Assembly (NCBI GenBank): GCA_964036295.1
Contig: OZ038473.1
Span: 8,525,501 to 8,589,500, forward strand
Length of the DNA: 64,000 nt
Direction: 5' to 3'
Source of the DNA: Plumapathes pennacea
Taxonomy: Eukaryota > Cnidaria > Anthozoa > Antipatharia > Myriopathidae
Shown: positions 38,501-50,500 of the stretch, one piece after another
How positions within the stretch are numbered: position 1 is the stretch's first letter
Layout: each line of letters opens with the position of its first letter
Notes under the pieces: generated by a model
Told to the model about the DNA's origin: nothing
Seen by the model: only the letters and a program-made list of their open reading frames with translations
Databases searched by the model: none
Position numbers and translations under genes: made by a program

Positions 38501-41500
38501 CGCGCGTCTGGTCATCATAATTTTCGTTTTCTAGAAGGGTGTCTAGCGTATTGACAACTTTTTTTGACACGTTTTGATGCTTTTTTGTTCTACAATGATT
38601 TGTTTTTTGATTGTATGGAATTTCGATTTCACAACAATTACATTTCCATTTTGTTTTCCTCATATATTTATTTTTGCTTTCTCTCACTTTTTTATGTCTT
38701 TCTTCGTCATCGTAGATTCTTGGTCTTGGCATATAATTATACTATTACTATATATTTTTAAATAATTTCATAAACGCGCGTGTCGTCTCATGGCATGGGA
38801 TATATCATGTAAGAACTTTTTGAAATAGCGTCTAGTTGGTTTTTCTCACGCCGTGAGACTTTTTCAAGATGTTTTTCAAGTCGCCAAGTGGTATCCATGA
38901 GTTGAAATCGTCGCTGTAGCCTTTCCATTTCACGAGTGCGCGACCCTTATTTTTTCTCACGACGCGTTCTATTCTGAATAATTCTTGTTTTGTTTTTAAA
39001 AGTTCTGCTTCATAAAATTTTCCTTTTATTTCATTGTTATTTAAATCTTTTATTTTATAAGTGATTGGGTTTGTAAATGAGATGTCGCTAATTGTAAAAA
39101 TCTCTTCAGTCCAATTTTCAGTGTAACCTTTGTCGAAAGTTTTTCGTTTGTATTTAGAAATCCGAACTTTGTCGCCTATTTTAAATTTTGGTTTAGGGGG
39201 TTGCATTAGTCTTTTTTCGTCGAATAAATTTGTAAAGACAATGTGTTTGTTCTTTTCTTTGCTTGCTTCGACAGGTGTTAATCTTATGCTTGAGTGAAAT
39301 GTATTGTTGTATTCATAAACAAGTTTTGGAAGCAAATTTACATATTGCGTGTTGTTTTGCGCTGTGAATTGTTTCCACATTTTATTTTTCATTGTTCTGT
39401 TCCATCTTTCGACGACAGGCGATTTTTCTTCATTTTCAGTTGAGTATAAGGTAATGTCATGCTTCTTTAACAACTCTTTGAAGTGTTGATTGTAAAACTC
39501 TGTGCCTTTATCAGTCCACAAAAATTTTGGTTTTCTTTCGTTTAAAATGGATTTGAACGCTGTTGTAACATCTTGTCCTCGCTTACTTTTGAGCGGACGA
39601 ATCCATCCATATTTTGAAAATACATCAATTACCATCAATAGATATTTATAACCTTTATTCCACTTGCTTAATTTTTGCATATCAACAAGATCTGCAGCCC
39701 AAATTTCATCAGCGTAATTCACAATCACTTTTCGCTTTACAAAGTTTCGCTTGATTGGTTTATGTAACTCGTTGGCTAATTGAGCCCAATCATTACTCAA
39801 CGCCGTGTTCCGTTTTTTGAAACGTTTCCAAGACCTAATTTTCTCTTTTTGTCAATTAAAAAACGAGCGGTTTGCCCCCACTTTGGTACGTCTTTATAGG
39901 GCAATTTATCGATTTCTTCAACCATTTTTTTGTCGCAATCATGCTTGTTTTTTCCCATGTCGTAACAAATATCATGAAAAGCGCTTAAGCGATCAATTTT
40001 ATTATATGGCGGCACATGCCATTTTGTCACTTCACCAGTGCTCCTATCATACTCAAGTTGCTCAGAAAGTGGGTTGAACGGCCCCATATATTTATAATTT
40101 CCCGGCGTGAATCCAGATTTTGACCGAGGTAATTTTCCGATTGCGGAGTGAATGTCGAATTTGAGTTTCCCACCTTCTTGATTGCTTACGAAAGAACATT
40201 TTTTATTATTACAAATTTCACATCGTGAGCAAATCATCTTTTTACCATTCTTCGTCATTTTTATATTTATGTCGTTGTTCAGATTTTCTGTTTTAGATTT
40301 GCATTTAACACAATAACTCAACATATACTATTGCTTAGATTTTTACAATTTCCTTGCCAATCTACTCGTTATATCATCAACTTCTCGATTTATGATACTT
40401 CCGACAAAATCCTTGCTTTTATTTTTTACAAAATTGCGTAAATAGTCACTTTCCAGAGCCCTTTTTGAGCCTTGTTTTACCATTCGTTTGCCAATCCCAT
40501 AAGTCGCTCTAATTAATGCGTCACTTAACCCGACGCCACCATTTTGGCTTTCAGTACCATTCACGAATCGACTTTTCGTAATACCACAAGACGCGCAAAC
40601 ACATTTCATCATCATTCTACCGTTTCTAGCTGTAACGTATTTTTCAGACCCAGTGACACATTCAGTTTGACGTTTTTCTTTCACGCAGTAAGATTTCGTC
40701 ATTATATATATAATTTATAAATTTTAAAGCGGCTCGTCGAAATTCTTTTTACATGTCTTTTTTACTTTGTCAATGAACAAGAATTCATATGGCTGAAGTT
40801 TATCAAACGCTTGTTTTTGAACACCATTTTCTTTTGCAATAAGGTTGTAGTGCGTCTTTGTTGTTGGTGAATATAATGCCATGTGAGAGCAATTTTGTCT
40901 GAGTTTTGACGGCACATCATAATAACTTTGGCTCAAATAAATTGGACTTATCCCATGATGCCGACCATCTGTAAAGTGATTTGCGATTTTATTTTGGATG
41001 GGCTGTGACGCGTTTACAAGATCATCAAATATGACCAATTTACGATTATTATGAGGATATTCACTTGTGTCTTTGATTTCATTTTCATCATGAACTTCGA
41101 GAATTTGATATCCGATTTTGTCTGAAATTTTTGACATAAATTTTATAAGATCTTGAATTTTTTGTTGATGTCTGTTGGGCGTATATATATAGAATTTGTC
41201 GTAAAAAACTAATGGTTTTCGAATCATATGAACAAGTAAATTTGTTTTCCCACAATTGCTTTGACCACATATTAACATTCTGAAATCTTCAGGCAAAAAT
41301 CCGACCATTCTCTTGTCTTTTTTTTGAACACCTGTGTCATAGTTTGGAATCTTCATTTATATATAATGATTACATATTTACATCACAAAATAGCGCTTAT
41401 TGTTTGTGTTATGTGTCGAAATGCATGTATTTTCTAATTTAAATGTATATGAATATCCAAAAATTAAGAGCCGCGTTTGACAAAAAACTTCAATTTGACC

Positions 41501-44500
41501 GAGGAATTAAAAATATTAATCAGGACATTTTGAACTACAGAAATCAACAACTTGGGATTGATGTTCAAAGAGAAGATTTGTTTCGACCAATCACAAAAAG
41601 ACAAGATATCGCGAAAGAAAATGTTGATAAAAGACAAGACGAAATTCTCAAAAAGTTGCAAGAAGGGCAAGATGTGATTGTTGGAAAAATTGACGATGCA
41701 ACAGAAACGACGATTGAGGACGCTTTTAATTACATGTTTCCATTCACGACACAAGAACTTGATTTTTTGACCGAGCCACATTATCAAAGAATCGACGATC
41801 AATTTGTGCCTGTTGAGCCGCTTCCAATCCCAAAAAATTTATTAAATTTCAATCAAGGCGACCTCGAAACTTTACGACAAAGAGTAAATTTTTACATTCA
41901 TTCAAAGGGCAATATGCGGGGCAAATTTAACAAAAAAAAGACTGAAGATGCGAAAATGAAATCAAATATTCTCGGACGTGAAATCAAAATTTTAGGTAAA
42001 TATAGAAACGCAATTGATTGGGTGATGAGTGAAAGAATCAAAGAAATAAGCCAGAATCAATATGGATCAGGTGTTCGAAGGTATAAACAGCCGCCAAAAA
42101 ATGCATATAAAATTTCAAACGATGGTCAATATGGTGGTTTTAATATCGATATGCAAAAGTTAATGAATGAATATAAATTGGTAATGTTTAATCAAGGCAA
42201 AAAAATCTACCAAAATGATGTCGACAAATCTTTCGTAGATCTCGTCACGAAACGTTACAATCCAAAACGTAACTACTCACAACGCGCGAAAGAAGTATTT
42301 AGGGACATTAATAATATGACAAACATGCCCAAACATAGATCGTCAGGCAAACAAAAATTGATGACTGGGGGTCACACAACAATTCTTTACACCAACCCTC
42401 AAGAACTCGTGAATCGTCTAAAAGTAATCTCAGGTAGCTTAAATGCGGGTAATTCGTCCATCTCCCTGAAAAATGAGGCCTACGAAGTAATAGATCATTT
42501 GCGAAAGATTGGAACTATGAGTGATTCTCAATACGAAAATTATGTGGAAAAATATTTGGAATCGTGATTTTCTAACACATGTTTATATAAAATGCCAAAA
42601 GTAATTTATCAAAGTATTTGTCTAAATTCTGCAACTTCCGACTTTGGTGTTCCACACGACTTCAAAACAAATGTGAATCCAGCGATAAATTTAAACCAAA
42701 ATGAAGAATATTACATTGCGTTTGATCGAATCAGTATGAGTTATAGCTGGTACAATATTGATGATAGAAACAACGAATTTTACTACGATTATAAAAATAC
42801 GATTTACAAAGTAGTTTTGGCCCCAGGAAATTATTCATATGAGGACATCGATTCATATTTGAAAACGTTAATTCTTGATACTCATTCAGAAATTAAAAAA
42901 GAAGATTTGACAATCGACATTTCGTTTAATTTATCAACTTTAAAAGTTTTGATAAGACTTGGAGCTGATTTTAAACTCGACCTACAACGTGCAAATAATA
43001 GATTCTGTGACTTATTGGGCTTTGAACAAGTTGTTTTAGGCGACGATAGGCGATATTTAAGCACAAAGTTGCCGGACATAACCAGAGGTGTTGATAGTCT
43101 TCAAGTGCATTGTAATTTGGTCGGCGAATCGATACTTGTTGGTTCAAACACCTCCTCAGACGTTATATATCAGTTTAGTGTTGAGAACTTACCTCTTTCC
43201 TACGCGTTCACCGAATATAATCGACGATTAATGTGGGTTCCACTTAACACGCGAAATATAAATATGATACGTGTTTGGATAACTGACACAAAAAATAATC
43301 ACGTAATTTTGAATGGAATTCATATTTCAGTTTTCTTCGTGATTGGAATACAAGAGAACTTTTAAAAATATACAACTATTATATAATGATGAAACGAAGA
43401 ATACGAAATGAGTATGGAAAATCAATATACGTGGATCGATATGGAGATCAACTCGGAGAAGGTCTTTGGAGTGACGTTGCAAGCAAGGTTTTCAGTTCAT
43501 TGACAGGAGAAACGGCAAAAAACATTGCAAAAAAAGGTGCAGAGAAATTTGTTGAGGAAGGCTCAAAAAAACTCGGTTCAAAAGTTGGAGAAATTACGGC
43601 TGATAAATTAGACGAAAAAATTCGTGGCAAGAAAAATACAAAAAGCACTGAACTTCAAACAACGACGATTGAAAATAAGGGTGAACAAATCATGAGAGAG
43701 CTTCAAAAAAGTAATAAAAATACAAACAATAAACCTTCGAACAATAAATTATCCATGGAAATCGACATGCTTTTAAATACATGACGTTTTTTCTAAATTA
43801 TATATATATGAGTTTCAGAAATCCAAAATTCAACGAGCGTTATGAATATATTCCAATTCAACCAAATCGAGCGGTTTCTTTACCAGGCGCAAATCAAAAA
43901 CAGCGAAAAAATGTAGATTTCGTGGTCGACACTGTGAACGAACAGACACCTTACGACTGGTACAATGCATTTTTAGAGGCAACTTTTTACGTTTCAAAAA
44001 TGGATGACAGTGCATTTACGTTTAATGCCAACGGAAGTTCAAGAATTGCGCCAATTTGTGGATCTCACAGTATGATAAACGAACTGACTGTAAAATATGG
44101 TGGGAAAATTGTCCTTAACACAAATGATATCAATCAGGCTGTGCAGTGCAAAAACCTCGTGGATTATTCAAAATCTTATGCAGAGGGAATTGCCGAATCG
44201 TCACTTTTCTACGTTGAGAAGAGTCGCGAACCATATGTTCTGCCATTTCTGAAGGCGAACGAGACGCCACTTCTGGCTGGTTTTAATGAGGGGTTTAAAC
44301 GACGAAACGATGTAATTTTGGGGAAGAAAGACGTAAATGTGTTAATTCCACTCAATAGATACTCATTCTTTGAAGCATTTCAAGATCGCATTTGTCCAAG
44401 TGGAAAATTTGAATTAAGCGTGAGGCTTGAGGATGACCACATATTTTTGTGGAAGGGAAGTCAGTCAACACCAAATGGAGGCGACCAACGACAGCCATGT

Positions 44501-47500
44501 GACGATGGACGCTACGTCGTCAAAGCTTTAACGTTGTGGGTCCCCAAAATGGTTTTGAATGGTGTTGGCGGTCAAAATTTCCTTGCAAATTACGCAAAAT
44601 CTCAATCATGGTCGTATCTCAAAGAGAATGTGTTGACTTCGACGACTTTGAAAACAAGAAACGATACATTCAAAATTAGTGACACTATAAGACGTCCTCG
44701 TCATGTTTTCGTGTGGTTTAGCAATAATAAGAATATAAGTAAACAAGAGGCAAATCAGTTCATCTATGATACAAATAACATTGGAGATGGGTCTGTGAAA
44801 GTGATGGAAGGGCAATTAATTGTTGGAAATCACAAAGAATATCCAGAGATAGCATATGATTTTGTCAATGAGCCATCGCGTGTTTATCGCATTCTTGCAC
44901 AATACAGCAGAGCATACAATGACTATCTTTCAAGCCATCTTTTGACGCCAGAATTGTTCAACAAAGTTTACCCTATGATGTACTTTGACCTTACAAATCA
45001 GCCTGTTGGAACATTAGATTCTATGGTTAGCTTGGCCTTTCGATACAAACTTTCAGGTGCAGTAACAGGTGCTGAAGGATATGTTATTCGTGCCGTGGTT
45101 TTAAATGAAGAAGAAATCTCAATAAACGTTGAATCTGGTCGTGCCCTCCTGAAAGCGTAAAAATCTAACAATTAATATATGAGCAAAAGTGAAAGCGAAA
45201 TGAGTGAAAGCGAAAGTGAATATGAAAGTGAATATGAAAGTGAATATGAAACAAGTGAAAGTGAAAGTGATAGTGAGAGCGATAGTGAAAGTGAATATGA
45301 ACCAACAGAAGAAGAATTAAGAGAAGCAGAATTGAGCGACGAGGTATTTTTGATTTTAAGTGAAGATGAAAGTGAAAATGAAGATGAAAATAAAGAATCC
45401 GAAATTAAAACGATCAAATATCGTAAAATAACGATTTAAATTATGTGTGAAATACTGTGTGAATTTTTCTAATCTTAAATTATATATGAGTTATCATCAA
45501 GTTGGAGTAAATTTATCAGCAAATCAAAAAAAATCTCTAGCAACTGCTTACAGAAAACGTGCGCCCATTACATTGAGATTGAAACATTCTAACCTTCGTG
45601 GTTCTGACATGATTCCGTTGACAAAATCTCAAGTAAATCGTATTCAAAAAAGTATGAGAAATGGGACTGGAACTGATTTGAAAATTTCTCAAAGTCAGAT
45701 TTCAAAGGTCGGAGGAAATTTGTTTGGAAGTCTTGCAAGAGTTGGAACAAGGCTTTTACCAACCGTTTTGAAATATGGTCAAAAGGTCGCTGCACCGTTG
45801 CTCAGTGGCACCTTAAGTGGCTTGGCGAGCACCGGAATTGGTAAATTATTTGGTTCTGGACAAAAAGGAGGATTCCTTATTCAACCACAAAATTTAAATC
45901 AATTGTCACAAATTTATTCATTTTTAACCCCATCTCAAAAACGTGATCTCATGAAAGCAATGCAAATGGGAAGCGCAATGACAATTCGTCCTACAAAATC
46001 GCAAATGGGATCGGGGATTTATAGTATATTGGCCAGTATAGGGATTCCATTGGTATTGGATGCACTCACAAAGGGCTCTGGATTGCAAACTCGTCCTTGG
46101 TCTGGTAGAAGGCCACAACCTCGCGCGAGTTCATCACGAAATCCTTCAGAAGGTGGGTTAATAGTGCCTGGAAACATGCGCCCGCCTCCTTATTTCGGAA
46201 CTTGGGATCAATATGGAGGAAAAGGAAGAAAAAAAAAAAAAATCGAAAACGGGAGAAGGAATTTTGACAAGTTTAGTGGACTCGACTCTTGGAAAAATCC
46301 CAGTCGTTGGAGACCTATCGAGAGTAATATTTTAAGACCCAAATTCAAAGACGTTCCAATTTCAAATTTCGACATCCAAGAGTGGGTAGATTATCTGAAA
46401 ATTCCAAACTTTAACGGTGTCTTTTCAAGAGACCATATCACTTCATTTCAAAAATTGGGATGTTACGTCATAAATTTAAATGAAAGTCACGAACCTGGAA
46501 GTCATTGGGTCGCGATCCACATAAAATCAAAAAAGATTGAATACTTTGACTCATTTGCAGTTAAACCAACACAAGAAATTGTTACATTATCAAAAAAAAT
46601 AAAGAAAAAATATGTATACAACACAACACAATTTCAACATTTATATTCTGTAACTTGTGGTTATTTTTGTTTGTATTATGTTCTTAATTCTTGTAAATTC
46701 AAAAAATCGTTTCATGACGTTATTAAAATATTTGATCCAAAAAATCATCTCGTCAATGAAGAGTTCATCAAAAAATATTTCCAAAGTTTATAAGTAATTT
46801 ATATATATGGGTGTTATTCGTCCAGGATTTGAAAATGAACACGACGATTTCGATCATACTCAAATCATAAATCAACTTAGTATTGCTAAATTTTTAAATG
46901 GTACGAAAACGCGAGTTGTGGATATTAGACAAGATGATGATGGTACTCTTAGTGTTTACGTAAAAGATGAATTGTGTTTTAAGATTCAACCAACAGATTT
47001 TGTTACTTATTTTTCGAAAGTGCCTCAAGTTGTAAGTGGGGTTTCAAATAACGATTCAAATTTACAGGAACTTGTTCTTTACTCAAAACATAAAAAGGAC
47101 ATCGAGGACGTCAAAAAAATGATTCAAGCTGCTTCACAAGGGGATACATTCAAAGATTTGACGACAAATACGAAAGACGTTGATATTCAGGTTCTTGGAG
47201 ACGATCTTTTAATTCGTAGTTTTGGTGAAATTGAACTCGAGACGAAATCAATAGATTTAGACGCGTCAGAAAAAATAACGTTTTCAAAGCTCCCAGAATT
47301 GCCTCCAAGTGTTGTCAACGATAGCAGCAAACCAAATGAACTCGTTCTTCAAAAAACAATGACCCAAAAAGACCAAGATTTGAAAACTGAACTCGTCGCA
47401 AAAATCGATAATTTAACTTTTAAAGATAATAGTTCTAAAATGAAGGATTTCGACGTGAGACTTCGAAATGGCGGCTCAAATTTTTACAATGATGGATGGG

Positions 47501-50500
47501 AATTTATGTATGTGAAAAATCGTAATGAGACAACGTTTAATAAAATTCCAGGTGTTTCGCGAGGCGTTTCAAATAATATGAGCAATAACAAAGAGTTCAT
47601 GTTGGTCGAAAAACATTCAAGTGATGTCGCGACAATAAATACAAAAATTGACACTCAAAAAACAGACTTGGAAAATAAAATGAGTAATCTCACACTGAAA
47701 GATGGCGTTTCAAAACTTTCAGATTTAGATATACGTTTCAATGGTGGCGATACGTTTAATTTGTACACACCAAGTGGCTGGGAATTTCTCGAAGTAAGGG
47801 CTAGAAATCAGATTACTTTCGTTGGAAGCGTTCCACAAGTGCATCAAACACTCAATAATCGAGACGCAAACGTTAATGAACTTGTCATTTTAAAGCGTCA
47901 CAACAAGGACGTCGCTGATTTGAATTCAAAAATAAACGCACTTTCGACTTCAACGAGTGGTCATTCGACTTTTATGGATGGAAAAACAACGACTCAAATG
48001 GTAGATTTGCAAATCGTTTCTGGCGACCTGGAAATTCATTCTGGAAATGCTCGTGCGATAAAAATCAATCAATCACAAAATGTCGGTTTCACAAAAATTC
48101 CAAAGATGTTAGGTTCTCTCTCTAATACGAATGATGACAATGAGCTCGTAATGTTAAAGACTCTAAAATCGCATGTTAAATTCGACGATCTTAAATTCGC
48201 TGATAATAAAAGTGAAGTAAAAAAACTAGACATCAGATTTGAAGGCTTGAATTCAATCGATTTTTGGAGTGGTGGCCCTCTTCAAAAAAGATCAATGAAA
48301 ATAAGCGATAATTCTGGAAAAATTTGGTTTACTAGTAATCATTTGCCAGAAGTTGAGACACATGGTTTGTCGAATAGTGATTCAAATGAGGATGAATTAG
48401 TCATCATGAAAACTGTTACGGAAAACACACGATTTAAAGACCAAACAACCAAAGTTTCTGACGTTGATATTCAACTTTTAAGAAATGGTCTTGAAATTCA
48501 CTCTGGTGGTGCGCGCGCGATGAACATCGACCTCTTCCAAGGCGTCTATTTTACAAAGATTCCAAAAATACTGGGTTCCCTTCAAAATACAAGCGATAAC
48601 GAGCTTGTGACGCTTAAAACTTTGAAATCACACGTTTCAAACGAGTTAAAATTCGCTGACAATAAAAGTGAAGTGAAAAAACTCGATCTCAGATTTGAGG
48701 GTTTAAGTGACATTGAATTGTGGTCTGGTGGCTCGTCAAAAAAAGCAATAAAAATAAGCGACAACACTGGAAAAGTTTGGTTTTCATCCAATTTTTTGCC
48801 TGCAATTGAAAAAAGTTCATTAGTCAACAATTCTGCATATCCAAATGAGTTCGCTCTCATGAAAACCGTTACAAAAGCGACGAAATTTAAAGATGGAAAA
48901 ACAAGTGTAAATACTGTGGATATACGCGATTGGGGGCTTCCAGAAACACAAATATGGTCACAACCTTCAAGTAGTTTAAGTGCCAAAAAGGCCATTTCAA
49001 TCGAGCATGGAACTGCAAATCTCTTCTTTCATGGAACTGAATTGCCTCATTGTGATAATGGTTTAAAAAATAATAAAAACCATCCACAAGAGTTCGTCAT
49101 TTATCAAACAGTTTTGGACTTGGAAACTAAAGTCGACGATTTGAAAAATAATCAAGACGCAACTTTTAAAGACAAAAAAACTAAAGTTTCGAGCGTGAAT
49201 TTAAGTCAAGAAAATGATGAATTAAGCCTTCTTTCAACAAAAGAGATGACAATTGGTGTCGAAAAAGACAAAGACACATTTTATGGTGTGAAAATCGAGG
49301 AGGATGGACAAATAACTTTAGAAAGTACAGAAGAAGTCAAAATAAAAGTTGGGGCAAACGAAGACTCTATCATTGGAGGCAAAGGAACATACACACTTTT
49401 TACGACCAATCGCATGATGCTTTATTGCTTAACAAGCGCACAATGTTGGGACTTAAGTTTAAAAATGAATGTCTCAAACACGATTGCAAATGCGCCCGGA
49501 AAGTTCATCCCATTTTCAATGAAAATGACAACAAACACAATTTTCAACCCAATATATAATAACAACCTTCTTATATTAAAAAATATCAACTCTAAAAAAT
49601 TTTGGGGTTTCAAAGTAAAGAAAAACATTACTCTACAAATTTATAGTAATTTTGCGAATAAAACGATAAGACTCATCGAACTTCGAAACGACTTTTCCTT
49701 TAAAAGAGAGATAAAATCTGACCCAAATATCCTACATTTGGTCTTATGGGAAACGCCTCTAAACGATGACTACATTTACACATTTACAAGTGATGAAAAA
49801 ATCGATGAATTGGATGTTCGTTTATTAGGTCCCCACATGCCAGAGAAACAAAATGTTCCAAATGCGATACAAGACTATTTCATATTTTCGGGAAATACGC
49901 AAATAAATGATATCGACAAACTCACTTTTTCTTCAATAAATTCATCAAAAGTTTCACAAATTCCTGGTTTTTATGGTGATCTCTTTGAATTCAAAACAAT
50001 TACACACGATGGTAAAATCATCAAAGAAATTCAAGGTACGCCATTTCTTCATGCATTCACGTATGAAGATTCACATTGGGGACGACAATTAACGTTTTCA
50101 TTCGACAGCGTTAAGGCAGACAGCTCTGGCTACAATTCACAAGTCGCAATTTCATTGTTCAACGACAAAAATGAGCATATAAGAACTATTAAAAAAGGGG
50201 TCACAGATGATGTAAAAGCCACTTTGGATATGACGATTGATTTGGATTTTTCATATTTTGTGTTTGCATTTTCGGGGTGTGTGAGTGCAAATTTAAATTT
50301 GACTTGTTTTAAAACAAAATTGTTAGATCAAAATGTGGGATGTACAAAAAAACTCAACATAAACGAAGAAGATATTGTAAATGTAAAAAAGTTAAAACCG
50401 TCTTCAAGTGATGGAATTTTGATTGATGGTAATTTAAAGTGTACAAATCCAAACCCATTAACAAATGATTCAGTCCTGACGTTAAAAAATTTTAAAAACG

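Noticed and set aside
48582..48995. 137-residue minus-strand frame inside the fibre gene
   Set aside because: Antisense shadow of the repeat-rich fibre; no TATATA start motif and no domain.
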